A DNA stretch of 64,000 bases from Okeania sp. SIO2C9 (GCF_010672455.1 NZ_JAAHGO010000003.1:273495-337494), one strand, 5' to 3'; counted from the first letter of the stretch, positions 31,703 through 42,184 are shown. Numbers and translations: made by a program. The notes: generated by a model not told the origin, from the letters alone.

Positions 31703-32100
31703 GATTTTTTTTTTATATGTAGTTCTCCTTAATTATAAAAGATATATTTGGTGACTGCCATATTATACCAATTCAAAAAAACAATACCACAATAGTAAAG
31801 CTAAGAAGTAAATAACGAAGAATAAAAGAAAGAGAAATAATGAGATAAATATGTATAAATAAGATTTGTTCTGTCACCTCTATGGATACACTTTTAATTT
31901 GTTTTTTGTAGATTTGTTTTTGATAGTTAATCTTATACTCTGAAACAAATCATTTTTTTTGACTTTAAATTCCTCGTCAATGAAATTTGTTTATCATCAC
32001 AAGTATTTTGATGAATTGTTAAATAAATATAGTTTATAGTCATAATCTTGAATTTAGTGAAAAACATCTCTCAAAATTTAAAATTCAACAAACTCTACTT
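31703..32100. other. Unannotated spacer upstream of the photolyase gene
   Basis: AT-rich with no coding frame and no recognised repeat apart from a short taccaattcaaaaaaac (31767) resembling a family 5 end. Presumably contains the photolyase promoter, which I could not place. Confidence 0.5.
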
Positions 32101-33636
32101 ATGAATATAGGAATCTGGGTCTTAGGAGACCAAATCAATATTAATCAAGCAGCTCTTCAAAGCTGTACTGAAAAAGATAACATTTTTGTGATTATGATTG
32201 AATCCTTAGAATATATCCAAGTTCGACCATATCATCAGCAAAAATTGGTATTAATTTGGTCAGCTATGCGTCATTTTGTTGTTGAGTTGCGTCAAGCAGG
32301 TTGGAAAGTGAAACACGCAATATCCACAGATTTTGAAACACCACTTAAACACTGGATCGAAACTAATCAAATTACTGAACTACGGGTAATGAAACCCAAT
32401 GATAAACCTTTTCTTGAAGTCATTAAAAATCTTCAAGTTCCCTGCAGTATTAAAATAATTCCTAATAATTTGTTTATTTGGCATGAAACAGAATTTCAAG
32501 CATGGGCGAGAAAAAGAAAGCGCTTATTAATGGAAGATTTTTATCGAGAAGGACGTAAACGTTTGAAAATTTTAATGAATCAAAATAAACCTGTAGGAGA
32601 AAAATGGAATTTTGACAAAGAAAACCGCAAATACCCCAAAGGCAAATTAAATACACCAGAAACTTTATGGTTTAAACCAGATGAAATTACTAGAGAAGTT
32701 ATTAATCAAGTTAAAGATTTGAACTTTACTAAATATGGAGAAATAGAGCCTTTTCGTTGGGCGGTAACTCGTCAACAAGCACTGCAAGTACTAGAAAATT
32801 TTATTCAATATAGCTTACCTAATTTTGGTGATTATCAAGATGCTATGGTAACAGGAGAAGAAACCTTATGGCATTCTCTACTTTCTCCATATATTAATCT
32901 TGGTTTGTTACATCCTTTAGAAGTAATTAAAAAAGTAGAGTCAGCTTATCACAATCAACAATTAAAACTAAATAGTGTAGAAGGTTTTATTCGGCAAGTT
33001 TTAGGTTGGCGAGAATATATGCGGGGTGTTTATCTTGTCATGGATGATGAATATTCTCAATCTAATTGGTTTAACCATAATCACCCACTTCCAGAGTTTT
33101 TCTGGGATGCTAATAAAACAGATATGAATTGTTTACATCAAGTTCTAATTCAAGTACAAAATACAGGTTATGCTCATCATATTCAGCGTTTAATGGTCTT
33201 GAGTAATTTTGCTTTGATTTCTGGTATTTCTCCTCAAGAGGTAGAAAATTGGTTTCATGCAGCATTTATTGATGCTTATGATTGGGTCATGCAAACTAAT
33301 GTTCTGGGAATGGGATTATTTGCTGATGGAGGTATTCTGGCATCAAAACCTTATGCTGCTTCTGCAAATTACATCAACAAAATGAGCGATTATTGTAAAG
33401 ACTGTACTTACGACTGGAAAGTTCGAGTTACATCACCTCAAGGCCAGGGCAATAATTCACTAGCTTGTCCATTTAATTATTTCTATTGGGATTTTCTGGC
33501 CAGGCATCGAGATAAACTTAAATCCCAGGGTCGTATGAACTTTGTTTTGGCTAACTTGGATAAAATGGATTCTGAGACATTAGACAATATTCGTCTAAAA
33601 GCAGAAAAATGGCATTCTCAAAAGACTTCTTGCTGA
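32101..33636 (+). CDS. Iron-sulfur photolyase/cryptochrome (FeS-BCP, PhrB-like)
   Basis: A 511-residue member of the cryptochrome/photolyase-related family with a 4Fe-4S cluster, thought to repair (6-4) UV lesions. The N-terminal part (MNIGIWVLGDQININQAAL; PYHQQKLVLIWSAMRHF) is the antenna-like domain. The C-terminal FAD domain includes VLGWREYMRGVYLVMDDEY, YAHHIQRLMVLSNFAL and QTNVLGMGLFADGG. Cluster ligands appear as the Cys in DMNCLH and the C-terminal YCKDC and ACPFNYFYWDFL. Start ATG at 32101. UV-exposed surface phototrophs commonly keep this gene. Confidence 0.9.
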   Translation: MNIGIWVLGDQININQAALQSCTEKDNIFVIMIESLEYIQVRPYHQQKLVLIWSAMRHFVVELRQAGWKVKHAISTDFETPLKHWIETNQITELRVMKPNDKPFLEVIKNLQVPCSIKIIPNNLFIWHETEFQAWARKRKRLLMEDFYREGRKRLKILMNQNKPVGEKWNFDKENRKYPKGKLNTPETLWFKPDEITREVINQVKDLNFTKYGEIEPFRWAVTRQQALQVLENFIQYSLPNFGDYQDAMVTGEETLWHSLLSPYINLGLLHPLEVIKKVESAYHNQQLKLNSVEGFIRQVLGWREYMRGVYLVMDDEYSQSNWFNHNHPLPEFFWDANKTDMNCLHQVLIQVQNTGYAHHIQRLMVLSNFALISGISPQEVENWFHAAFIDAYDWVMQTNVLGMGLFADGGILASKPYAASANYINKMSDYCKDCTYDWKVRVTSPQGQGNNSLACPFNYFYWDFLARHRDKLKSQGRMNFVLANLDKMDSETLDNIRLKAEKWHSQKTSC

Positions 33637-33661
33637 AGTCAGGGAATAGTTCAACAATTAA

Positions 33662-34060
<399 letters not shown>

Positions 34061-34129
34061 TATATATGACTTTTGACTTTTGAAATTTGACCTTAGCAAA
34101 GAGTTCAGAATTCTTATTTTTTGCCATAA

Positions 34130-34203
34130 TTTTCCACATAGATTCCACAGCATTTCCACAAGCAAGTTCAATGTTTTCCACAGATTAAACAGGTTTTTCC
34201 ACA
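34130..34203 (+). other. Helically phased cluster of five DnaA-box-like sites
   Basis: TTTTCCACA, the DnaA box form known in cyanobacteria, occurs exactly at 34130, 34174 and 34195, with near matches GATTCCACA at 34141 and ATTTCCACA at 34152. All are on the same strand. Start-to-start spacings are 11, 11, 22 and 21 bp, multiples of the helical turn, so all would face one side of the DNA. An AT-rich stretch (about 34285-34370) that could unwind follows. No dnaA or dnaN is nearby. Candidate for a chromosomal origin, a secondary DnaA-titration site or a DnaA-regulated promoter. Confidence 0.65.
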
Positions 34204-34499
34204 GACTTCAACGACATCATCATACTCTTACAAATGAATTGGGGATTTTGTTCAGTGGGTAGTAAACAGCTTCATATTAGCCAGTTTTTATAAAGTTTTA
34301 TAACAAAAAGTGGCACGAAATACTGATTACTTCGTAAATCTTTTATTTTTTGAAAGTTTGCTGTAACATTTCTCTACATTGACAACCATACCCCCCCTTA
34401 GTACACAATAGTGCGACATTGGTAGTTCAAAGTCAGTGGTTTGTGGCCACAACTAAGGACTATGAAGAAGAAAAAATATAGAGAGAATCTTACTTAAAC
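34204..34499. other. AT-rich spacer between the DnaA-box cluster and the DUF2811 gene
   Basis: Tttttataaagttttataac and taaatcttttattttttgaaag are strongly AT-rich; a run of seven C is at about 34390. No gene. It may be the unwinding region if the box cluster is an origin, or simply the promoter region of the DUF2811 gene. Confidence 0.45.
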
Positions 34500-34736
34500 A
34501 TGAACCTAAGCGTTAGTATTCTGGCCGAAATTCCTGAAGCACTCCATGAATCTCTTAAAACCTACTTAGAAACCCACCCTGACTGGGATCAAGACCGTGT
34601 ATTTTCAGCCGCTTTGTCACTATTCTTGTTACAGAATGGAGATAGCAGTACACCAGAAACGTCCCTTTGTTATCGGCAAGCTGCTAGGGTTTACCTAGAA
34701 ACTCTTTTCCAACATCATGATATAAGCAGCATTTAG
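34500..34736 (+). CDS. DUF2811-family small protein
   Basis: A 78-residue cyanobacterial small protein: SVSILAEIPEALHESLKTYL, then ETHPDWDQDRVFSAALSLFL and a C-terminal RQAARVYLETLF. This matches the DUF2811 family (an acidic helical ribbon-like domain restricted mainly to cyanobacteria). Function unknown. It lies just after the DnaA-box cluster. Recognition is by the EIPEALHE...HP-WDQDRVF pattern. Confidence 0.78.
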   Translation: MNLSVSILAEIPEALHESLKTYLETHPDWDQDRVFSAALSLFLLQNGDSSTPETSLCYRQAARVYLETLFQHHDISSI

Positions 34737-35088
34737 TGGTGCATATATTGAACCTATCTTTAGTGCTGATACTAATGTATTCTAAATTACTAAATTGTTA
34801 TATGGCTTAAGCTCTGCTTTAGAGTAGAGCTATTTCAAAGTTCGATACGGAGAATAATTTTGAAATACGAAGGTAATAGGAAGGTAATAGGGATGTAGAG
34901 TAGTAGGAAGATGAAATAAGTTTGTACTATTTTCAACTAATGCAAGTCTGAAACATTTTCCCACTACCTTAGTTAAATCAGAATTGAGCTAAAAGTATCA
35001 CACTTTGAAACTAAAGTAGTTTAAATGACAAAGCTATGGTGAAATACTAAAACTTGAAACTATACTAGAACTAAATTTTTAGGAAAAA
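34737..35088. other. Spacer, no feature seen
   Basis: AT-rich DNA with no repeat family, RNA gene or coding frame I can support. A possible promoter of the downstream protoporphyrinogen oxidase gene lies here, not assigned. Confidence 0.5.
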
Positions 35089-36525
35089 ATGACTGAAGTT
35101 TTAGATGTCTTAGTTGTTGGCGCAGGTATTAGTGGGTTAAGTTTAGCCCATGCACTGACAAAATTAGGTAATAATTCGCCCTTAAAGATTTTAGTTGCTG
35201 AAAGCCAAAATCGAGTAGGGGGAAATATCACAACAGTTTCTTTAGGAGACTTTCTTTGGGAAGAAGGGCCGAATAGTTTTTCTCCCACACCGGATTTTTT
35301 AAAGTTGGCTGTAGATGTTGGCCTGAAGGAGGATTTAATCTTTGCCGATCGCAAACTGCCTCGCTATGTTTATTGGAATGGTCAATTATTACCAGTGCCA
35401 ATGAGTCCAACAGCTATGCTACAGTCTAAATTACTGAGTGATGGTGGTAAGCTACGCGCCTTGGTTGGTGCTTTGGGTTTTGTATCACCTGCTATTGGCG
35501 ATCTGTCAGAGCAAGGGGGAGAAGAAACTGTATCCCAATTTTTCCAGAGACATCTTGGTCCTGAAGTAATGCAGCGACTGGTGGAACCTTTCGTTTCTGG
35601 TGTTTATGCAGGAGACCCTAGTCAACTGAGTGCTACTGCTGCTTTTGCTAAAGTGGCTCGAATGGCTGACTTGGGTGGTGGACTTTTAGCTGGTGCTTTG
35701 CTGTCTGCTAAAAAAAATCGTAAGTTCAAGGTTGCTCCTGACCCTAATATTCCTAAGACTAAAACTGGAGAGTTGGGTTCTTTTCGAGGTGGTTTGGAGG
35801 CATTACCAAAAGCGATCGCCTCTTATTTAGGAGAAGCAGTTAAATTAAATTGGCATCTTACTAATATTCGTCAGACTGAACGACAAACTTATATAGCAGA
35901 ATTTTCTACTCCTAATGGTCCTGAGCAAATAGAAACTCGTACTATTTCCCTTTCTACTCCTGCCAGTGTTTGTGCAGAATTATTCAAAACTTTGCAGCCT
36001 GAAATTGCTTCTATCTTCAATGAGTTTTATTATCCTACTGTTGCCTGTGTAGTCTTGGCATATCCTGTTACTTCTATCAAGGTTAAGACAGATGGCTTTG
36101 GTAATTTGATTCCTAGAGGTCAAGGTATCCGGACTCTTGGTACTATTTGGTCTTCTACTTTATTTTCTGGTAGGACACCTCCAGGATGGCAAATTTTTAC
36201 TAATTTTATTGGGGGTGCAACAGACCCGGAAATTGCTCAGTTAGATAGTGAAGCGATAGTGCAACAGGTACATCAAGATCTTTGTCAAACTCTGTTAAAA
36301 CAGGATGCTGAACAACCAAAAGTTCTTGCGGTGCATTTATGGTCTCGTGCTATTCCTCAATATAATTTAGGCCATAATTCTAGATTGGAGGGTATTAATA
36401 ATGGCTTAAAATCTTTGCCTGGTCTATATCTGTGCAGTAATTATATTGGTGGTATAGCTTTGGGAGATTGTGTTCGCCGTGGCACAGAAGTAGCGACTGA
36501 GATTTATCAAGGTTTGCAGACTTGA
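35089..36525 (+). CDS. hemY: Protoporphyrinogen oxidase (FAD, oxygen-dependent)
   Basis: A 478-residue flavoprotein that oxidises protoporphyrinogen IX to protoporphyrin IX for haem and chlorophyll. The dinucleotide-binding motif VLVVGAGISGLSLAHALTK is at residues 6-24, followed by VAESQNRVGGNITTV. LWEEGPNSFSPTPDFLKLA is diagnostic of the PPO family, as are LVEPFVSGVYAGDPSQLSA and the C-terminal FAD motif LYLCSNYIGGIALGDCVRRG. Plant/cyanobacterial HemY (PPX1) type. Monocistronic; start ATG 35089 after AGGAAAAA. Housekeeping. Confidence 0.92.
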   Translation: MTEVLDVLVVGAGISGLSLAHALTKLGNNSPLKILVAESQNRVGGNITTVSLGDFLWEEGPNSFSPTPDFLKLAVDVGLKEDLIFADRKLPRYVYWNGQLLPVPMSPTAMLQSKLLSDGGKLRALVGALGFVSPAIGDLSEQGGEETVSQFFQRHLGPEVMQRLVEPFVSGVYAGDPSQLSATAAFAKVARMADLGGGLLAGALLSAKKNRKFKVAPDPNIPKTKTGELGSFRGGLEALPKAIASYLGEAVKLNWHLTNIRQTERQTYIAEFSTPNGPEQIETRTISLSTPASVCAELFKTLQPEIASIFNEFYYPTVACVVLAYPVTSIKVKTDGFGNLIPRGQGIRTLGTIWSSTLFSGRTPPGWQIFTNFIGGATDPEIAQLDSEAIVQQVHQDLCQTLLKQDAEQPKVLAVHLWSRAIPQYNLGHNSRLEGINNGLKSLPGLYLCSNYIGGIALGDCVRRGTEVATEIYQGLQT

Positions 36526-37017
36526 TATTCTAGAGTTTGGTAGTCCTGTATAGTAATGGTGAATGGCGGCTGAAATGCTTGCTATACCGTTACCGAAAAA
36601 ATTACAATGCACCACTACCTAGAGTTTTAATTTCGATGAAACTAGTTCTTTGCTTCGACTGCTATAATCCTAATTTTTTCTGTTTGTAAATACTAGAATT
36701 GAATGATTATTTTATTTATATATAACCAGAAGTAAAAAGGAAGAAACAAAGGAAGAAATATATTACGTTGTCTGAGTTTTAAACTTTTGATGGAAAAGCG
36801 CGTGGTTCGTTTTGATGGTGGGTTCATAGATGCGGAGTGACTTCCCTGACAAAATTCTCTATCATTTACTGAATCGCTGATTCAATGGTTGAGGGATGAT
36901 AAGGAAACCTTGGCATCCCTCACACCCTTACCTCTGGTGAAATTATTTGTTCAAATCTATCTTTTTCCTTGACAATATTCCACTGATTCTAGAACTATGT
37001 ATGTATAACTATCAAAA
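36526..37017. other. Spacer with dispersed repeat fragments
   Basis: 36537-36600 (ggtagtcctgtatagtaatggtg ... ttgctataccgtt) resembles sequence near 23585. The segment 36765-36790 (attacgttgtctgagttttaaactttt) recurs inverted near 40830. No gene is supported. Confidence 0.5.
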
Positions 37018-37704
37018 TCAAACATCAAGCTTATAGCCAATACCTCTAACAGTTTTGATCTTGGGAGGATTTTCATTATTATTCTCTAGTTTTTTGCGTA
37101 TTTGGCCAATATGCACGTCAACGACTCGCTCATCTCCCATATATTCATAATCCCAGACTTCTTGGATTAAATCTGATCGCTTCCAAGCACGGCCAGGTTT
37201 ACCTGCTAGGCAGTGTAATATATCAAATTCCAAGGCCGTCAAAGCAATTAATTCTCCATTAACTTTAACCTCTCTACTGTGAGGGTCAATTGTCAGATTT
37301 CCTAATTGTAGACCTTCTGGCTGTGAGTTGGAAACTAATCTTTGACGTTTTAATATGGCTCCGACACGAGCGCCTAATTCTACTAAACCAAAAGGTTTTG
37401 TGATGTAATCATCTGCACCCTCTTTAAAACCGTGTAATTTACTATCCTCATCTGCAAGACTTGTTAGCATTAGCACAAATACATTTGTATTACTTTGCAT
37501 TTTTTTGCAAAGTTGAAAGCCTGTTGTATCAGGCAAGTTTACATCTAACACTACTAGGTCTGGTGAAAATTTATTGAACAATTCTAGAGCTGTTTTACCA
37601 TCTCCAGCAGACTCTACTTGATAGTTTTGTTGGCTCAAATACCGATGAATTAAAGTTCGGATGGCTGGGTCGTCATCAACCGCAAGGATCTTTACAGGGG
37701 CCAT
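37018..37704 (-). CDS. OmpR/PhoB-family response regulator
   Basis: A 228-residue two-domain regulator. Receiver: acidic pocket Asp11/Asp12, phospho-acceptor Asp54 (PDLVVLDVNLPD), and the conserved Lys near 104 (DDYITKPFG). Winged-helix output: LGNLTIDPHSREVKVNGELI, LTALEFDILHCLAGKPGRAWKRSDL and VVDVHIGQIRKKLENN...KTVRGIGYKL. No partner kinase is adjacent. It could be one of the RpaA/RpaB/NblR-like regulators of cyanobacteria, but I cannot assign an orthologue. Confidence 0.9.
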   Translation of the reverse strand: MAPVKILAVDDDPAIRTLIHRYLSQQNYQVESAGDGKTALELFNKFSPDLVVLDVNLPDTTGFQLCKKMQSNTNVFVLMLTSLADEDSKLHGFKEGADDYITKPFGLVELGARVGAILKRQRLVSNSQPEGLQLGNLTIDPHSREVKVNGELIALTALEFDILHCLAGKPGRAWKRSDLIQEVWDYEYMGDERVVDVHIGQIRKKLENNNENPPKIKTVRGIGYKLDV

Positions 37705-37841
37705 GACATAAATATCAGGATAAACTAAGTACGATATAACTAAATTGCTGTTTTCAATTAAGAATTAGCAATATTTTCAAAAAAAGTGGAAAGGTTGTTC
37801 TATATTTCAAACTAAAGCATGGTTTTGATGATTGCTTATTA

Positions 37842-38130
37842 TTGACATCCTCCCGACGCTGCTCTACGAGAAAGCGCAGGATTCCTAACCATCGCGCTAT
37901 TAGGTCTTTCTGCTTCAATGCACCAGCCTCCAAGGTCGAGCCTCTTTTCGGTCTTACGGTCGCTCCACAGACTGACACTGCTAGCCCAGCAGCCAAATTT
38001 TAACTCTAACATACTATTGACATGCGCCTCAAAATTGATTGGTTTTTCCTCCGGAATGCGCTCGCATTCATGCCCTAGCTCCCCTTCGGGAGAGCGCGGG
38101 TCTTCAACCAACGTTGAGATAAACAATCAG
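37842..38130 (-). mobile_element. TnpB-less IS200/IS605-type right-end (omega-RNA-like) relic
   Basis: On the minus strand the segment ends AGGAATCCTGCGCTTTCTCG, a hairpin (TGCTCTACGAGAAAGCGCA region) and CGTCGGGAGGATGTCAA. This GGAATCC-hairpin-GGGAGGATGTCAA ending is typical of IS605/IS1341-family right ends and of the 3' scaffold of TnpB omega-RNA. Upstream (minus) are structured GC-rich motifs (CTCCCGAAGGGGAGC, AATGCGAGCGCATTCCGGAGG). The 95-codon frame through it is not a full TnpB. No tnpA or tnpB is adjacent. Confidence 0.68.
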
Positions 38131-38447
38131 TTACACCCTAAATTAGTAAATTAGTTTATTATACTCATTTATTTAATCTAATCAAGAACAAAATTAAACA
38201 TTTTTTCTTTAGACAATTTTTTTTAGATATATTTTCGAGAAGTTAAAATTTGGTTAATAGTTAGTTATTAACTATAGTAATAGCATAACTCAACTACTTA
38301 TACCTATAACTAGATATATCTATACTATTCTATCATAGTGACTGTAGTTTACTTAAACAAAGTCTCAATTAGAGTTGAGCACAACGAGAACTAATCTGTA
38401 GATTTCATCCCTATACAATAATAATACTATAATTTATGTCTTTTGGG

Positions 38448-40598
38448 TTACAACATAGTTAAAATTTTAGGTAACAAATGGCTAGGAATCTTGGCAAGAG
38501 CTAAATTTTGCCTTTGTATTCCATACTTATTGTAAAATGTACGAATAGTTCTGACAATATGATTCACAGTAGTTTCCTTTCCTTGTACTGCGTCAATATT
38601 AGTTTGTTGCCAACGAGTATAAGCCAGTAAGTGATAATCCAAAGCTGATTCTAAATTACTCATTTGACTATCTTTGTCTGATGTGATTTTGGCTTCTATA
38701 ACTATTTGATAATAAGCAAGTCCAATATTATTATAAGTGGCCAATAAATCAAAAGTAAGCTGAGAAGGAGAAAAATGTTGAGCTATACTAACTGCTTGGG
38801 AATAAGCAGCGATCGCTTGATGGAAAAGTTGACTCCGTATTTGATGTTCCTCAAACTGGTTGGCCAAATGCCAATAAGTAGTACCTAAGTTATTTTTTGT
38901 CGCAGCACAAGCAAGGGGAGCAATTTCTGGGGTTCGATATTTTAAAGCTTCTAAATAAGCATCAACGGCTTTTAACATCAAAGTTTCTGATGGCTGTTGC
39001 TGAAATTGAGCTAAATTCCAATAAGCTATGCCCAAGTTATTTTGAATCATGGCATAGTTGAGAGGTTCAATTTCTGGTGTAAAGTAATCAATAGCTTCAC
39101 CATAAGCTGAAATTGCTCCTTGCAAATGGGCAACTGCTTGAGTATGTTGAGCCAAATTCCAATAAGCTGCCCCTAAATTATTTAGAGTTGAAGCATAATC
39201 TTGAGTATAAGTAACTGTATCTAAGTACAAGATTGCTTCTTGATAGGCCATAACTGATTTTTCCCAATTTTTTTCTGCTTCTTGATAATTAGCTAAATCT
39301 CCGTAAGCTAGACCTAAGTTTTTTTGCAATCTGGCATAAGTCTCTTCCTGAGATTGGTTAATCTCACCTATTGCCATTTGATATAAAATAATACTTCGCT
39401 CTAAATAAACTAATGAATCAGATTTACTAGATTTGATTTGACGAGATAACATCCAGTAAAGAGTGGCAAGATCGTTAAAAATGTCAAGAACGGGAATTTG
39501 GGATGGAGAAAATTGGCTCTTATATCCTGCTTCTTGAAATGTCCACTCAATTACCATTTCATAAGCACGAATGGCAATAATTAGACTTTGTTCTGATATT
39601 TCTCCTGCTAGGACGCGATCGCGATGAAAGTCCCCTAAAGCTTGATAAGCTATGGCTAGTTCTGGAGATGGATATTTGGACTTGTTTAAATCTTGAATCT
39701 GTTTGAGTATTTGAAACTGTTGTTTTTCTAGGGATGTTTTTTCTTCACCAGACTTTCTAGAAATTTCTGACCATACTAAGTTTGCTAGTTCAACTAATTC
39801 CCACTGTGGCAGTGGGATATTCTCCCGGTCTTGGTCAAGACCAATGGACAATTCTGGTAATTTTTGTGGAGCGGGGGGGAGAAGATGAACTGTGAGATTT
39901 TTTGATTCAATATCAATAGTAGTGTAAGACTTTTGTTCTAATGCCATTAATGGTCTTACAGTATTGATGGAAGGTGGGCTAATTTTTGGAGATAAGAAAG
40001 ATTGTGAGTTTTGTTTATTTGGCAATGATGATTTCTTTTTTCTAGGAGCTATGGGGGTGGGGTCTCCTTCAAATTCAAATATTCCTGTGTGCCAATGCCA
40101 AAATTCTGGGGCGGACTTTTTGATAGTATTGAGCCAAGGTCGGTTAATCCAAAGTAATATAGTGGATTCTAGGGTAGATAGATTTGTTTCTATTTTTTTC
40201 AGATTACTAATAAATGATCGTTGAACTATTGAAGGTTGTTTGGTTAAGCTTTCTACTCCAATAATTTGAAATCCTAATATTTGATATTCTTGTGTTTTTT
40301 GATATTCTGGATTTTCGGTAAACCATTGATTAATTTGAGTTACTGGATTAGGATTATGTAGATTTAAGTTGAGAGTAACAAATAGAATATTTTTATTGTT
40401 ATTTTGCGTTTTTTCTGTGTAGTCAATAGTACTGGTTAAATCTACTTCTAGGTTTTCAACTAGGTTGTTTCTTAGTTGTTGATTATCGCATACGGCTATA
40501 AAAATTTGGCGACGTAGATTTAATGATAGAGCTTGTTTTAAGCGTTGATAGATTTGCCAGTTCAATTGAGAAATTGTTGTGGACCCAATGTCTATCAC
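38448..40598 (-). CDS. Tetratricopeptide-repeat protein
   Basis: 716 residues. The N-terminal about 230 residues look like a degenerate ATPase-like region (RQIFIAVCDNQQLRNNLVEN; ILFVTLNLNL; LLWINRPWLNTI) seen in cyanobacterial TPR proteins. A low-complexity linker (RKKKSSLPNKQNSQ) follows. From about residue 300 there are TPRs with the AYWNLAQ/NNLGIAYWNLA/YQEAI signature, some with 40-odd residue spacing. Probably a scaffold protein in the cytoplasm; partner unknown. The start ATG is 40598. Confidence 0.82.
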   Translation of the reverse strand: MIDIGSTTISQLNWQIYQRLKQALSLNLRRQIFIAVCDNQQLRNNLVENLEVDLTSTIDYTEKTQNNNKNILFVTLNLNLHNPNPVTQINQWFTENPEYQKTQEYQILGFQIIGVESLTKQPSIVQRSFISNLKKIETNLSTLESTILLWINRPWLNTIKKSAPEFWHWHTGIFEFEGDPTPIAPRKKKSSLPNKQNSQSFLSPKISPPSINTVRPLMALEQKSYTTIDIESKNLTVHLLPPAPQKLPELSIGLDQDRENIPLPQWELVELANLVWSEISRKSGEEKTSLEKQQFQILKQIQDLNKSKYPSPELAIAYQALGDFHRDRVLAGEISEQSLIIAIRAYEMVIEWTFQEAGYKSQFSPSQIPVLDIFNDLATLYWMLSRQIKSSKSDSLVYLERSIILYQMAIGEINQSQEETYARLQKNLGLAYGDLANYQEAEKNWEKSVMAYQEAILYLDTVTYTQDYASTLNNLGAAYWNLAQHTQAVAHLQGAISAYGEAIDYFTPEIEPLNYAMIQNNLGIAYWNLAQFQQQPSETLMLKAVDAYLEALKYRTPEIAPLACAATKNNLGTTYWHLANQFEEHQIRSQLFHQAIAAYSQAVSIAQHFSPSQLTFDLLATYNNIGLAYYQIVIEAKITSDKDSQMSNLESALDYHLLAYTRWQQTNIDAVQGKETTVNHIVRTIRTFYNKYGIQRQNLALAKIPSHLLPKILTML

Positions 40599-41148
40599 AG
40601 TTTTATTAGGGGGGTAAGTTTTAGGTGGTAGGAGTTCAAAAATTATTAATTATTAATTATTAATTATTAATTATTAATTATTACCTCTCCTTAAAAAGAA
40701 GAGGATTGACTCAAAGGAACATTTTTTCTTGTTTCTCCTTTAAAGGAGAGGCTTTAAATCTTAATTATTCGGTAAGTTTTAGGTGGTAGGTGTTAGACAT
40801 TATAGCAGTGGAAGCAAAGGGCGCGGACATATCAAAAGTTTAAAACTCAGACAACCCAAGATTGTTCCTTCTCTCCTAGATAACTAAAGCCTTCTTTCTT
40901 CTTTCTTCTTCCTTCTGCTATATACCAATTTTATCTGATGTGGCACAGAATTATGAAATTTATTAACTTGTCTATCTCGATCTACACTCAACTCTGATTA
41001 GTATATTGTTCTATGCAACTTCATTATGAATTTGATATTAATTATATAATTATAAAATATGAATAATCAGAGATTATTAAGTATGAAGGAAAGAAGATAA
41101 TAAATCTGGTTTAAATTTTAAATTTCTATTGATTAGAGGTTATTAATA
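40599..41148. repeat. Family A element and an empty-site copy of a dispersed spacer sequence
   Basis: 40640-40785: family A with a long attatta heptamer run. 40921-41035 (taccaattttatctgatgtg ... ctatgcaacttcattatgaa) is a paralogue of 46923-47225. The latter carries two family 3 elements exactly where this one has none, so this copy is the empty site. Confidence 0.78.
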
Positions 41149-41268
41149 GACATCTCCAGAAAAGAGGCAGTAGGCAGTAGGGAACCCACCCCTAACCCCT
41201 CCCAGGAGGGGAAATAATTGATAATTTCTGTGTGATAATTTATTTTCTTTTTTATTATCGGAGATGTC
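41149..41268. mobile_element. MITE-like family 6 copy (TIR GACATCTCC), TSD TA
   Basis: Left GACATCTCCAGAAAAGAGGC, right TTATCGGAGATGTC, flanked by TA on both sides. A second copy in inverted orientation with homologous interior is at 53133-53232. The TA target is of the IS630/mariner kind. Confidence 0.72.
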
Positions 41269-41869
41269 TAATGGATAAGTCAAAGCCAAAAAAATATTTT
41301 TCTGAGTTTAGCGAACCCAAAATTTATTAAGTGTTCAATAACTTTCCATGCTTTTATTATCTATCTTTTCTTTTTTGTTTTTAGATAAAATCGGGTTTAA
41401 TTGGAGTGATATGGTTTCCTTTACTATCATTAAGTACCTAAACAAAATTACTTACCTATTCTAATTCTATGAGATCTTGAAAATTCCAATAATTCAGCTT
41501 ATATAATAGATGTGTAATTAATTTTGTGTACCTGCTTATTACTGTTTTTTAGCCCTACAACGATGGAAAACTTCTACAATATGAAATCTTTTTCCTTCAA
41601 GATTTAACAATACTGATACTACAGTATTTAATATTACTCAATTAACAGCTTTTTATAACTATACCTTGATTATCATTGATGCTAAATTTTTCAACTTCCT
41701 CAAGCTAAGTCAGGAATAATTTTTCTGGGAAGTTCTACCAATTTGAAAAAATAATGTTACAAATAATTTGAGTATTTTAAGGACTTTGCTCATGATTTTG
41801 AGAAAAATCAAGCCTAATTATCAGAATTTTTGTAATACTTATCTCTTCTAACCAAAAAAATCTTCATTA
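41269..41869. other. AT-rich spacer, nothing recognised
   Basis: No coding frame, repeat family or structured RNA can be supported in this stretch. Confidence 0.5.
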
Positions 41870-42184
41870 ATGGATAATGGATAATTGATAATTGATAATT
41901 ACCTCTGGTTAAAACCGTTATTGATTGAATATAAGGAAATATTATTTCTTTTCTTGGTCGATTGGATATGGCGAGGAGACCTCGCCATCCCACCCTACGG
42001 GAAGCTCCGAAGATCGACCGCTGTCTTGGTCGATTGGATATGGCGAGGAGACCTCGCCATCCCTCGACCGCTTTTTTTCCCTTAAAAGGGGGGGGCTTTA
42101 AACCATAATTATTTAATTATTAATTATTAATTATTAATTATTAATTATTAATTATTCGGTAAGCATTCCGTAGGAAATGCTTAC
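41870..42184. repeat. Family A element with duplicated hairpin, ending in a collapsed family 4 element
   Basis: Ggataattgataattgataattacctc ... then two consecutive copies of the GGTCGATTGGATATGGCGAG hairpin unit (about 41955-42000 and 42023-42072), ccttaaaagg, an attaatt heptamer run and TTCGGTAA. 42159-42184 is a 26-bp palindrome of the two family 4 ends joined (GTAAGCATTCC / GGAAATGCTTAC). Confidence 0.8.

Noticed and set aside
37839..38154. Overlapping 78-95-codon frames
   Set aside because: They overlie the IS605-type right end; the GC-rich structured RNA leaves open frames by chance and no TnpB catalytic motif is present.
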